From: Candidatus Jingweiarchaeum tengchongense | Lineage (GTDB): Archaea > Nanobdellota > Nanobdellia > Jingweiarchaeales > Jingweiarchaeaceae | NCBI GenBank assembly: GCA_025920705.1 | Contig: JAPDLJ010000006.1 | Location: 1-62,203, forward strand | Direction of reading: 5' to 3' | Length of the DNA: 62,203 nucleotides | Part shown: positions 36,054-45,056 of the stretch, one piece after another | How the letters are laid out: each line of letters opens with the position of its first letter | How positions within the stretch are numbered: the stretch's first letter is position 1 | The notes under the pieces: model-generated | The model's database searches: none | Seen by the model: only the letters and a program-made list of their open reading frames with translations | What the model was told of the DNA's origin: nothing | Position numbers and translations under genes: made by a program

Positions 36054-38117
36054 TTAACCGATTTCATATCTTCTTCTCTCATTCAACTCAGCAATTTTTC
36101 CCATATTCCATGCCTTCACTCTTGTATAATAACCTGTTATCCTTGAAAACCATTCTATTTTGTCTTCACCAGCATTACAATTTGGACATTTTTTTAATAA
36201 TCCGCCAGTTACGAAATTACAATTTGTACAAGTGGTCAAATCTCTTGTGTATGCAAAATATGAACATAAACTTTTTGTTGATATTTTTCTCGTCATCTCC
36301 ATCACAGCACTCGGATCAGGCTCCCTCTCCCCCAACCAAACATGCATGATCGCTCCTCCCTGAACCAACGGATGAAAGCTACTTTCTATCTTTATTCTAT
36401 CCCACAAAGGTATATCCGCTCCAACATAAACATGTGAGGAATTTGTGTAATATACTGAACCACCTTTCCTATCTCCTTTTACAATTGCCTTTTCTCCAAA
36501 GTCCTTTACATCTAGAGTAGCAAATCGATGTGCCGTGCTCTCCGCAGGCGTTTGCACAAGCCCATACCTTTGACCTGTTTCCTCTGTTTTTTTGTCAATG
36601 CATGCTCTCATGAATTTCACTACTTTCAATCCAAACCTCCAAGCCTCCTTATCCTCATGCAGCTCCTTTCCTGTCATATATTTTACTGCTTCATTCAATC
36701 CAACAAAACCAATCGTATTTGTTTGCTTTTCTAATTGAAAGTAGGGTTCACCATCGTAATCCATCATGAGGAATGGAGAACCACCATTCAACAAGTATTT
36801 TCTTAAAAATTCTCTTTTCGCATTAAAGATAGCTTCACCCAAATCAATTCTACTTTCAATCGCATCAAAGAACGCATCTTCATTTTTAGAAATGTACGCA
36901 AGTCTTGGTAAATTTAAAGAAACAACCTGTAAGCTGCCAAATCTTAGTCTTCCTTTTTTCATCTCAATCATTTGATCTGAGTCAGGGATTAAGAAATATC
37001 TACAACACTGAGACTGTACAACATCAGGCATGTAATCTGGACATAGGTTTAAAAAGTAAGGACTACCAAATTTAGAAACGAGCTTTGATACCATCTCCAA
37101 CAATTCTAACTTTTCACCATCCCCTTCCCAAATCCCTTTTCTAAGTTTGAATTCTGGTTTTGGAAATGTAAAAGGTTTTCCTACGCCATCCCCTTCCAAA
37201 TAATTTTCTATGAATGCTCTCATGATCATTCTCGCTTCTTTTTCGTAGTTTGCATAACTATCTTCTTCACTTATTTTACCACCTGGCAGAACAACAGGTA
37301 CATCTTCCATGTGTTTTGGAACATCGAATTCCAAACTTACATTTGTAAATGCAGTTTGTCCACCTCTCGAAAAGTTCATCGTATCCAAATCAAAAATAAA
37401 ATACTGAACGCGTCTCTTTATTTCTTTGTATGTTAGACCTTTAACATAAGGCGCAAGGAAAACATTGAAAGAATCGTATCCCTGTCCACCAGAAAAATGT
37501 ACCTGAGAAACTTGCAGTACTTTTGCTAGCTGCATCATTGCTGAATCAAAGTGACTTGGCGGTTTGGCATACGCAGTATAAACACCCAAACCATCTGTTT
37601 TTAGGCCTCTTGTCAAAAAGAAAGGGATTGAATGCTCAAAGCAAAAAGGCCTTGTCAAAAAATACTCAAGTGTATGGATATGAATTTCACCCCTCATATG
37701 TGCATCGCTTGCTTTTGTTGGTATGACATTTAATAAAGCATATTCTTTAGAAACAGCGCTTCCCATCTCTTTGTGTACAAATTCAGGATTGTAGTATGTA
37801 TTTGCATTCTCCTTATTTACAGAAAAGATGAGATTTGTTACATCATGCACTGGCATACCAACCCTCGTATATTTTTTCCTTGCTTCTTCAAGCCCATATT
37901 CTAACAATTTTACACAAACCATTTCTCTAACTAGTGGTCCAGAAACGAACTTCAGATCTAATTTCCTTAATTCATTGCTTACTTCCTTCGCAATTTTTTC
38001 AGCGATATTTAACGGTAAATTTGCTTCTTTGATCAAGGAATCTCTCACTTTTTCCCAGCTCTGTTCCTCAATTTTCCCAGAACTGGTTCTTATCAACAAT
38101 TTTTTTGTTTTTTCCAT
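36054..38117 (-). CDS. nrdD: Anaerobic (class III) ribonucleotide reductase, copy 2
   Basis: 687 residues. One N-terminal ATP-cone-like region (KLLIRTSSGKIEEQSW...YTRVGMPVHD), the ten-stranded barrel with the cysteine pair SQCCRYFL on the finger loop, a zinc site (CTNCN...CPNC) and the glycyl radical RITGYY with Gly about 25 residues from the end (G662). All catalytic parts are present. It directly follows copy 1 (TAAATG). A 177-bp block near the 3' end is base-for-base identical to copy 1, which points to gene conversion. Confidence 0.95.
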   Translation of the reverse strand: MEKTKKLLIRTSSGKIEEQSWEKVRDSLIKEANLPLNIAEKIAKEVSNELRKLDLKFVSGPLVREMVCVKLLEYGLEEARKKYTRVGMPVHDVTNLIFSVNKENANTYYNPEFVHKEMGSAVSKEYALLNVIPTKASDAHMRGEIHIHTLEYFLTRPFCFEHSIPFFLTRGLKTDGLGVYTAYAKPPSHFDSAMMQLAKVLQVSQVHFSGGQGYDSFNVFLAPYVKGLTYKEIKRRVQYFIFDLDTMNFSRGGQTAFTNVSLEFDVPKHMEDVPVVLPGGKISEEDSYANYEKEARMIMRAFIENYLEGDGVGKPFTFPKPEFKLRKGIWEGDGEKLELLEMVSKLVSKFGSPYFLNLCPDYMPDVVQSQCCRYFLIPDSDQMIEMKKGRLRFGSLQVVSLNLPRLAYISKNEDAFFDAIESRIDLGEAIFNAKREFLRKYLLNGGSPFLMMDYDGEPYFQLEKQTNTIGFVGLNEAVKYMTGKELHEDKEAWRFGLKVVKFMRACIDKKTEETGQRYGLVQTPAESTAHRFATLDVKDFGEKAIVKGDRKGGSVYYTNSSHVYVGADIPLWDRIKIESSFHPLVQGGAIMHVWLGEREPDPSAVMEMTRKISTKSLCSYFAYTRDLTTCTNCNFVTGGLLKKCPNCNAGEDKIEWFSRITGYYTRVKAWNMGKIAELNERRRYEIG
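36282..36458. repeat. Identical tract shared by the two nrdD copies (copy A)
   Basis: These 177 bases match 38346-38522 without a difference, including third codon positions, while the sequence on both sides diverges. The tract encodes NSSHVYVGADIPLWDRIK through to the EMTRKI region of both proteins. Smaller identical tracts are 36523-36557, 36609-36661 and 37057-37085. Recent gene conversion is the best explanation. Confidence 0.95.
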
Positions 38118-40469
38118 TTAAGATACCCCATATCTGTACCTTTCTCTTAATTCAGCAATTTTACCCGGATTCCAATTTGATACATTTGAATAGTAACCAG
38201 TTATTCTACTCCACATATCTAAATATTCCTTCCCACTTCCACAATTTGGACACTTCTCTCTTAAACCCCCGCTTGTATAATTACATTTTCTGCAAACAGT
38301 AAAATCTCTAGTATATGCCCAATAAGCAGCTAAACTTTCTCTGGCTATTTTTCTCGTCATCTCCATCACAGCACTCGGATCAGGCTCCCTCTCCCCCAAC
38401 CAAACATGCATGATCGCTCCTCCCTGAACCAACGGATGAAAGCTACTTTCTATCTTTATTCTATCCCACAAAGGTATATCCGCTCCAACATAAACATGTG
38501 AGGAATTTGTGTAATATACTGATTTTTCATTTGCATTTCCTTGCACGATGACATTGAATCCATTCTTGAATAGTTTATAATCTATCATTGCCAATCGATG
38601 TGCCGTGCTCTCCGCAGGCGTTTGCACCACATTGAATCTGAGGTTATTTTCTTTATTGTATTCTTCTGCCTTATCAGCCATGAATTTCACTACTTTCAAT
38701 CCAAACCTCCAAGCCTCCTTATCCTCATGCAAAAATTTCCCAACATGGGCCTTCAACATTTCATTCAATCCAACAAAACCAAAATTGTGTGAGCAATGTT
38801 CAATTGGATAATAGTACTCCCCATAACAATCTTGACTTAAGAAAGGAAGCGCACCTTGTTCTAACCTCTTTCTTATTATTTGGTTTTTTATTTCTAGCGC
38901 TTTCTTCGCCAATTGCATCCTTTTTTCAATTTCTCCAAATAACTTTTCATCATTACCTTTTGCCAAGTAAGCACAACGTGGCAAGTTTATTGTCACATAC
39001 CCAATTGCACTTGATCTTATACTTCCTCTTTCTATGTCCCTCATTTCTTCTTTTGTTGGACTTAAGAAAAATCTACAACATTGTGAATTCACAATTTGTG
39101 GCATGTAAGGTGCGGCCATGTTTAAAAAATAAGGACTACCAAATTTAGAAACGAGCTTACTTACTAATAAAAATAAATCATCACATTTCCCATCAATCAC
39201 TGCCTTTCTTATCTTGTATTCAGGCTTGGGCCATTCAAACATTTTACCAACATAATCACCTTCGAGATAAACTTCTGTTATCGCCTTAAGGAATGTTTTT
39301 GCCTCATCAATGTAATCACTATAAGTTTCTGGACCAACAACACCACCAGGTTTTACTGCTGATAGTTTCGTAATGTAATCTGGTGGCTCAAATTCCAATG
39401 ATATACTTGAGAATATAGGTTGACCGCCGCGTGACACATACATTGTACAAAGCTCATACAAAAACATCTGTGCAAGCTGTTTTATTTCTTTATAATCTAG
39501 CCCTCTCAAGAATGGTGCAAGGAAAACATTGAAGAAATCGAATCCCTGCCCACCACCACAATTCGTTTGGCTAGCAGCCAATACCTTTGCTGCATGCAAA
39601 ATCGCAACATTTGCGTGTTTTGCTGGTCCGCAAACAGCCGTATGTGCACCACTTCCATCCACTTTTAATCCATTTTTAAAGAAAAATCTTAAATCGTGAC
39701 TCAAACAAAATGGTCTCGTAGCGAAATAATCAAGTTGGTGTATGTGAATATCTCCCATTAAATGTGCATTTGCAACTTCTTTTGGTAATAACACAGTAAG
39801 CGCATATTCCTTCATCACTTCATCTGCAATTAGTTTGTGTATTGTTTCAGCATTGTATTGTAAATTTGCATTTTCTCTGAACCCATATTTGAGCACATAG
39901 TCTATGTCAAATACAGGTAAACCAACACGCGTATATTTTTTGTAATACTCCTCCAAACCTCTTTGTAATAGAAAATAACAAGCAATTTCTCGAATTAGAT
40001 GACCAGAAAGGAAACGGACATTGGAATCGACAAGAAATTTGAATATATCTTTAGATATTTCATTTGCGAGCTCTTCACTCATTCCAGTTTCCTTCACTAA
40101 ACTTTTCACTATCTTGGATTTAACAAATGGTTCATACATCGTTCCTTCGGCAGAGCCATAGTCAAAGCTCGTGAATGCAGCACTGACACGAACAAATACT
40201 TTATTTTTAAATTCAAAACCTTCAGCCCAAGCAGGATTCCTCTTCTCTAGCTCATCAACGACCATCTTTCTTATCTCTTTTGTTTTGATACCATCATAGA
40301 CTTTTTTCGAGATAGAGATCGCAATCTCCTTTGCGATACTTTCAGGGACGTCTGCCCTCACACAAGCTTCTATGATCTTTTCAATTGAAAATTTTTGTTT
40401 CCTACCATCCGATTTTATTACATAGAATTTAGAAGTTCTCTTTTTGACTGAAGATAAACTTTCTTTCAT
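38118..40469 (-). CDS. nrdD: Anaerobic (class III) ribonucleotide reductase, copy 1
   Basis: 783 residues from the ATG at 40469 (TTG 40484 is also possible). A true ATP cone at the N-terminus (KFYVIKSDGRKQKFS, about 13-95) is followed by a second cone-like region, the barrel with SQCCRFFL, a zinc site (CRKCN...CPNC) and the glycyl radical RITGYY near the C-terminus (Gly about 758). It has one more cone than copy 2, so the two may be allosterically different. It opens the operon; an AT-rich TATA-like element lies near 40525. Confidence 0.95.
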   Translation of the reverse strand: MKESLSSVKKRTSKFYVIKSDGRKQKFSIEKIIEACVRADVPESIAKEIAISISKKVYDGIKTKEIRKMVVDELEKRNPAWAEGFEFKNKVFVRVSAAFTSFDYGSAEGTMYEPFVKSKIVKSLVKETGMSEELANEISKDIFKFLVDSNVRFLSGHLIREIACYFLLQRGLEEYYKKYTRVGLPVFDIDYVLKYGFRENANLQYNAETIHKLIADEVMKEYALTVLLPKEVANAHLMGDIHIHQLDYFATRPFCLSHDLRFFFKNGLKVDGSGAHTAVCGPAKHANVAILHAAKVLAASQTNCGGGQGFDFFNVFLAPFLRGLDYKEIKQLAQMFLYELCTMYVSRGGQPIFSSISLEFEPPDYITKLSAVKPGGVVGPETYSDYIDEAKTFLKAITEVYLEGDYVGKMFEWPKPEYKIRKAVIDGKCDDLFLLVSKLVSKFGSPYFLNMAAPYMPQIVNSQCCRFFLSPTKEEMRDIERGSIRSSAIGYVTINLPRCAYLAKGNDEKLFGEIEKRMQLAKKALEIKNQIIRKRLEQGALPFLSQDCYGEYYYPIEHCSHNFGFVGLNEMLKAHVGKFLHEDKEAWRFGLKVVKFMADKAEEYNKENNLRFNVVQTPAESTAHRLAMIDYKLFKNGFNVIVQGNANEKSVYYTNSSHVYVGADIPLWDRIKIESSFHPLVQGGAIMHVWLGEREPDPSAVMEMTRKIARESLAAYWAYTRDFTVCRKCNYTSGGLREKCPNCGSGKEYLDMWSRITGYYSNVSNWNPGKIAELRERYRYGVS
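38346..38522. repeat. Identical tract shared by the two nrdD copies (copy B)
   Basis: Partner of 36282-36458 (offset 2064). Other shared tracts here are 38593-38627, 38679-38731 and 39130-39158. The mosaic of identity and divergence suggests repeated short conversion rather than a fresh whole-gene duplication. Confidence 0.95.
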
Positions 40470-40621
40470 ATCGATTTTTTCCAATCAAAACTGATTAATA
40501 AACTTATTTCCCTTGTCTGATATATTTTTTACCCCATATTTTACTTTTTAGTAGATAATTGAATGTAAACAACCATCACATAAAGTAATATACTTGTTTT
40601 GTTTATTTTAAATGGATAAAA

Positions 40622-41176
40622 ATGAGATGTTTCATTGCAATCGAAGTGCCGGGAGAAATAAAGGAAAAAATAATTTCACTGCAGAAAGAAATTGAAAAGA
40701 GTAATGCAGATCTGAAATTTGTTGAAAATGAAAATTTACACTTGACATTAAAATTTCTTGGCGAAATCGATGAGGAAAAAATTAAAGAAATCAATGCGAT
40801 AATTGAAGAAATTACAAAGGACACACATAAATTTAAGATCCAACTTTCAATGTTAGGTGTTTTCCCAAATTTCAATTATTTAAGGGTGATATGGGTTGGT
40901 GTTACAGAGGGAAAGAATGAGATTCTGGAACTTCATAGTAAACTTGATTCAAAACTTAGAGAGATAGGGATAAAAAAAGATGAGCAGTTTGAGACGCATT
41001 TGACAATAGCAAGAGTAAGAAGCGCGAGGAATAAGGATTTGTTAATAAAAAAAATTAAAGAGTTTTACCATACACAAATAGGTGAATTTGAAGTTGACGA
41101 GATAAAATTGAAAAAGAGCACGTTAACATCAACCGGCCCCATTTATACAGATTTAAGAACTTTTAAGTTGGTTTAA
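40622..41176 (+). CDS. thpR: RNA 2',3'-cyclic phosphodiesterase (2'-5' RNA ligase-like)
   Basis: 184 residues, two-histidine phosphodiesterase family. Both HxT motifs are visible: HLTLKFLGE near residue 40 and HLTIARVR near 125. It acts on 2'-5' RNA linkages or 2',3'-cyclic ends of tRNA-like substrates in other archaea. It begins a plus-strand group with the HD protein 3 bases behind. The 137 bases before it, after nrdD copy 1, hold no other gene that I see. Confidence 0.93.
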   Translation: MRCFIAIEVPGEIKEKIISLQKEIEKSNADLKFVENENLHLTLKFLGEIDEEKIKEINAIIEEITKDTHKFKIQLSMLGVFPNFNYLRVIWVGVTEGKNEILELHSKLDSKLREIGIKKDEQFETHLTIARVRSARNKDLLIKKIKEFYHTQIGEFEVDEIKLKKSTLTSTGPIYTDLRTFKLV

Positions 41177-41178
41177 TT

Positions 41179-41769
41179 ATGTTAACGCGCAAACAAGCGA
41201 TCAAATTATTAAAAAAAGCAGGCTGTAGGGATAATGTTATCCAACATTGTATTGCTGTTTCAAAACTTGCAACAGAGATCGCTAAAAAAGCAAAAGAGAA
41301 TAGATTTCCGGTTGACATAAAACTAGTAGAGATAGGTGCGCTGCTTCATGATATTGGCAGATCAAGTACCCACACCATAAAGCATTGGAACATTGGATCA
41401 GAGATATTAAAAGATTTTAGTTTGCCTGCGAATTTGACCAGATTTGCAGAAGTACATGCAGGCACAAAAATATCTGCTGAAGACGCAAAGAGGCTTGGCA
41501 TCAAAGAGAAAGATTATTATCCAAAAACGATTGAAGAAAAAATCGTTGCTTATGCTGATAAGTTAACAAAAGTAAGATTTAGTAGAAAAAATCAAAAGTG
41601 GAAATTCATTTTCTATGAAGATATAAGTCATGAGATAAGTAAATTGAAAAAAAAGAAGGATCTTAGTGATGAGCAAAAAAACAGAATAATAAATGATCTA
41701 ATCATGCTTGAGAACGAGGTATTATCCCTCATCAAGTTCAAAAAGCTTCCATACACCAGTTTAAATTGA
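41179..41769 (+). CDS. HD-domain phosphohydrolase (TIGR00295-like)
   Basis: 196 residues. HD motifs: CIAVSKLATEIA (first His region), LLHDIGRS near residue 56 and a later histidine in HAGTKIS. The layout fits the archaeal HD family TIGR00295; its substrate is unknown. It follows thpR almost without a gap and precedes topA by 75 bases. Confidence 0.85.
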   Translation: MLTRKQAIKLLKKAGCRDNVIQHCIAVSKLATEIAKKAKENRFPVDIKLVEIGALLHDIGRSSTHTIKHWNIGSEILKDFSLPANLTRFAEVHAGTKISAEDAKRLGIKEKDYYPKTIEEKIVAYADKLTKVRFSRKNQKWKFIFYEDISHEISKLKKKKDLSDEQKNRIINDLIMLENEVLSLIKFKKLPYTSLN

Positions 41770-41844
41770 TTCAAAGGTGATTTTGTTTAGTATTAAATTT
41801 TATTAATCTTTGATATCTATAATTTATGTCTGGAAGGTGAGCAT

Positions 41845-43890
41845 TTGAAACTGATAATTGCTGAAAAGGCACTTGCCGGAGAATCGATTGCAAAAATCCT
41901 TAGTGGTAATAAAGCAAAGAAAAAAGAGATAAAGAATGTGCCAATTTGGGAATGGGATGATGGGAATACAAAGGTCGTCGTAATCCCACTCAGGGGACAC
42001 GTAATTACAGTGGATTTCTCAAAAGAATTCAAGAATTGGCAGAAGACAGACCTTAATCAATTAATTGATGCAAAAATTGTCTATTACCCATCAAAAAATG
42101 CAATTGACAACATCAAGTTACTTAAGGAGTATGGTAAAAATGCGAAAGAAATGATAATTGCAACTGATTTTGATGTTGAAGGTGAATGTATTGGTCTAGA
42201 AGCGGTTAATATTGTAAGAGAAGTCAATCCGAACATCAAAGTAAAACGTGCTATTTTTTCTGCAATAACAAAAGGAGATCTGGACAAAGCCTTCTCAGAA
42301 CTCAAAGATCTAAATATAAATATGGCTGAAAGTGCAAATGCAAGGAGAGAAGTTGATTTAATATGGGGAGCAACGCTGACAAGATTCATTTCGCTTGCAA
42401 GCCAAAGGATGGGAAATGCCTTTTTATCTGTTGGTAGATGTCAAAGTCCAATGTTGGCGCTCATCGTGAATAGAGAAAAAGAAAGAATGAAATTTAAACC
42501 AAAGGAATTTTGGATGATAAGTGCCATCTTGCGAAAAGGTAAGGATGGATTCATTGCATCATATGAAAAACCAAAGTTATTCGATAAGAAAAAAGTTGAC
42601 CAAATTTTAAGTATTAAAACAAAAGAAGCAAAAGTGCTCAAGGTTATTAAAAAAATAAGAAAAAGTAATCCACCCACACCTTTTAATACTACTGATTTCT
42701 TAAGAGCAGCTTCAGCTCTAGGTTTCTCAGCACCAAATGCAATCAGAATTGCGCAGCAATTGTACATGAGTGGGTATTGTTCGTATCCAAGGACAGATTC
42801 ACAGGCTTATTTTCCAACACAAAACTTGAGAGAAATTGTTGAGAAGCTTGCAAAGAGTAAGGAAAAGTTTGGAGCGTATGCTGCAAAACTACTAAAAAAA
42901 GAAAAACTAGTTCCGACTGCAGGAAAAGCAGCAAAGGACCATCCACCAATACATCCGGTTGAGCTTGCGGATAGAAGCAAGTTGAAAGCAGATGAGTGGA
43001 AGATTTATGAATTAATCGTCAGAAGATTTCTAGCAAATTTAAGTGATCCAAGTAAGGAGAATGTCATCAGGGCAACGATAGACATAGGTGGCGAAAAGTT
43101 CATTGCAAAAGGACTCAAAATAATTGAACCTGGCTGGAGAGATATATATATTTATTCAAAACTTGAGGAAACCTACTTACCAGAGATAGAAGAAGGTGAA
43201 AAATTAGAATTCGTTAGGTTCGAATCCAAAAAAGACCAAACAAAACCACCAGAAAGATATGGACACGGTGGGATAATAAAGAAGATGGAAGAGTTGGGTA
43301 TAGGTACAAAAAGCACGAGACCAGAACTTTTACAAAAACTAATGCAGCGTGGCTACATTTCTAAAGGTTCATCACTTATACCACATCCCGTTGCAATTGC
43401 AGTCACAGAAATACTTGAGAAATACGTTGAATCGATAACAAAACCAGATATGACTGCAGATTTAGAAAAGGAGATGAGCTTAGTGGAAGAGGGAAAAAAA
43501 GATAAAAAAGATGTTGTCGAGAAATCAAGAAAGATGCTTAAAAATATACTTAAAGAGGTGATCCCGAAAAAAGAGACAATAGGTAAAAAGATAAAAGAAG
43601 CATTGAGACTGCAGAGAGTGATTGGAAAATGCCCAAATTGTGGTGGCGACTTAAAGCAACTTTTTAGTGTGAAAACAAAAAAAAGATTTGTTGGATGTTC
43701 AAATTATCCCAAATGTAAAACAGGTTATCCACTACCGATGACAGGTTTGATTGAGAGAACTGAATCTGTTTGTGATAAGTGTAAAACACCAATCATCCTC
43801 GTAATAAGGAAAGGTAAGAGACCATTTAAAATGTGCCTTGACCCCAAATGTCCATCAAAAGCAAATTGGGGTGAAAAGAAACAAAGTTAA
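41845..43890 (+). CDS. topA: DNA topoisomerase I (type IA)
   Basis: 681 residues. N-terminal Toprim domain (LIIAEKALAGESIAKIL, with ATDFDVEGE as the acidic triad), catalytic tyrosine in SYPRTDSQ near residue 314, and C-terminal zinc ribbons (CPNCGG...CSNYPKC, CDKC...CLDPKC). It relaxes negative supercoils. The start is a TTG; no in-frame ATG lies nearby, and GGAAGGTGAG just upstream is a strong ribosome site, so the weak start codon seems to be genuine. The stop abuts the histone stop. Confidence 0.95.
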   Translation: MKLIIAEKALAGESIAKILSGNKAKKKEIKNVPIWEWDDGNTKVVVIPLRGHVITVDFSKEFKNWQKTDLNQLIDAKIVYYPSKNAIDNIKLLKEYGKNAKEMIIATDFDVEGECIGLEAVNIVREVNPNIKVKRAIFSAITKGDLDKAFSELKDLNINMAESANARREVDLIWGATLTRFISLASQRMGNAFLSVGRCQSPMLALIVNREKERMKFKPKEFWMISAILRKGKDGFIASYEKPKLFDKKKVDQILSIKTKEAKVLKVIKKIRKSNPPTPFNTTDFLRAASALGFSAPNAIRIAQQLYMSGYCSYPRTDSQAYFPTQNLREIVEKLAKSKEKFGAYAAKLLKKEKLVPTAGKAAKDHPPIHPVELADRSKLKADEWKIYELIVRRFLANLSDPSKENVIRATIDIGGEKFIAKGLKIIEPGWRDIYIYSKLEETYLPEIEEGEKLEFVRFESKKDQTKPPERYGHGGIIKKMEELGIGTKSTRPELLQKLMQRGYISKGSSLIPHPVAIAVTEILEKYVESITKPDMTADLEKEMSLVEEGKKDKKDVVEKSRKMLKNILKEVIPKKETIGKKIKEALRLQRVIGKCPNCGGDLKQLFSVKTKKRFVGCSNYPKCKTGYPLPMTGLIERTESVCDKCKTPIILVIRKGKRPFKMCLDPKCPSKANWGEKKQS

Positions 43891-44100
43891 TCATTCTAAA
43901 ATCTCTTTTTTTGCAATCTCAATATCTTCAAGCTTTATTGTTTTTCTACCCGCATGCTTTGCTAAGGTAGCAGCCCTAGCCGATATCTGTATCGCAATTT
44001 CTTCTAGGACTTCAGCCAAAGCCTGTTTTGCATCTTCCCCAACGCGCTCAGCACCACCTTTCTTTATTATTTTTTCCATCGTGGCAAGTGGTAGTACCAT
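43891..44100 (-). CDS. Archaeal histone
   Basis: 69 residues: MVLPLATMEKIIKKGG, then a histone fold (about 5-67) with KHAGRKTIKLEDIE as the second loop and third helix. It dimerises and wraps DNA. It lacks tails. It converges directly on topA. The ATG at 44100 has a TATA box (GTTTATAAG) about 25-31 bases upstream. Confidence 0.97.
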   Translation of the reverse strand: MVLPLATMEKIIKKGGAERVGEDAKQALAEVLEEIAIQISARAATLAKHAGRKTIKLEDIEIAKKEILE

Positions 44101-44123
44101 GCAAGGATATAAGAAGAAGCTTC

Positions 44124-44132
44124 CTTATAAAC
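44124..44132 (-). promoter_or_regulatory. TATA box of the histone gene
   Basis: GTTTATAAG on the minus strand lies about 24-32 bases upstream of the histone ATG, consistent with a leaderless transcript. Confidence 0.55.
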
Positions 44133-44171
44133 GTTTTTTAGCAGTAATTTTTATTTGAAAATCTTGAATAA

Positions 44172-45056
44172 CTAAATCGTTGTTATGATTGGGTTCTCAA
44201 GCACCAATATCGTGTGTTCAAATTGACTAACGAGACCGAAACCCTTCTCCCTCAGAATATGATAGTTATGAAGTATACTATTTCTTACAAGATCAGCAAG
44301 TAAGAAATCAAGATTTGCAAATCCCCTTAACCATCTTTTTGCAAATGGTAATTTATCATATTCTCTCGAAAGAAAGGACAAAAGTTCTCTTGAGCTTGCC
44401 AACCTAGCTTTCCCATTTCCAGTTACTCTATATATTTCAGACTCTCTTCCTTCAACAACGAGACCTACACCATTCGTTGCAAATGGTTCTATCGCGATTA
44501 CATCCCCAATTTCAAGTTTTCTTGTACTCCCATTATCAATATTTGGTATGCTTTCACCTGTGTGAATTTCATAGCGAGCAATGTGGTGCCCACTAAGATT
44601 TGAAATTGGCGTAAATCCGAACTCCTTAATTTTTTCTTGAATTACTCGACCAATATCAGAAATTTTTATTCCAGGTTTTACAATTTCAATCGCATGTTTT
44701 AGTGCTTCTTCACTAGCTTTAATCAGATCTTGATTTTTGCTCGTTGATATCTCTTTCGTAAATGCTGTATCTGCAATGTAACCATCAAAACTAACACCAA
44801 TATCAACTTTAACAATATCCCCTTTTTTTATTATCCTTTCTTCATTTAACAAAGCAGTATCATGCGCAGCAATTTCATTTACTGAGATATTAACAGGAAA
44901 TGCTGGTTTCATTCCAAGTTCAATTATTTTTTCGTTTATTTTATCAGCAAGTTCACCATAGTTAATCCCCTCATTAAGAATCTCATTTGCGTATTCCCTT
45001 ACTTTTTTTGCAACTTCTCCAGCCTTCTTGTAATTCTCAATTTCATCTTCCTTCAT
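44172..45056 (-). CDS. map: Methionine aminopeptidase, type II
   Basis: 294 residues, archaeal type. The pita-bread metal ligands are visible: KVDIGVSFDGYIADTAF (two Asp, in part VDIGVSFDG), GHHIARYEIHTGE (His) and EPFATNG (Glu). The insertion that defines type II lies in the C-terminal part. It removes initiator methionine. The start overlaps the end of polB by 14 bases. Confidence 0.95.
   Translation of the reverse strand: MKEDEIENYKKAGEVAKKVREYANEILNEGINYGELADKINEKIIELGMKPAFPVNISVNEIAAHDTALLNEERIIKKGDIVKVDIGVSFDGYIADTAFTKEISTSKNQDLIKASEEALKHAIEIVKPGIKISDIGRVIQEKIKEFGFTPISNLSGHHIARYEIHTGESIPNIDNGSTRKLEIGDVIAIEPFATNGVGLVVEGRESEIYRVTGNGKARLASSRELLSFLSREYDKLPFAKRWLRGFANLDFLLADLVRNSILHNYHILREKGFGLVSQFEHTILVLENPIITTI

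Noticed and set aside
36282-38522. Repeated DNA in the nrdD region as a mobile element or repeat array
   Set aside because: It lies wholly inside two homologous genes at matching positions; conversion explains it and there are no ends or transposase.
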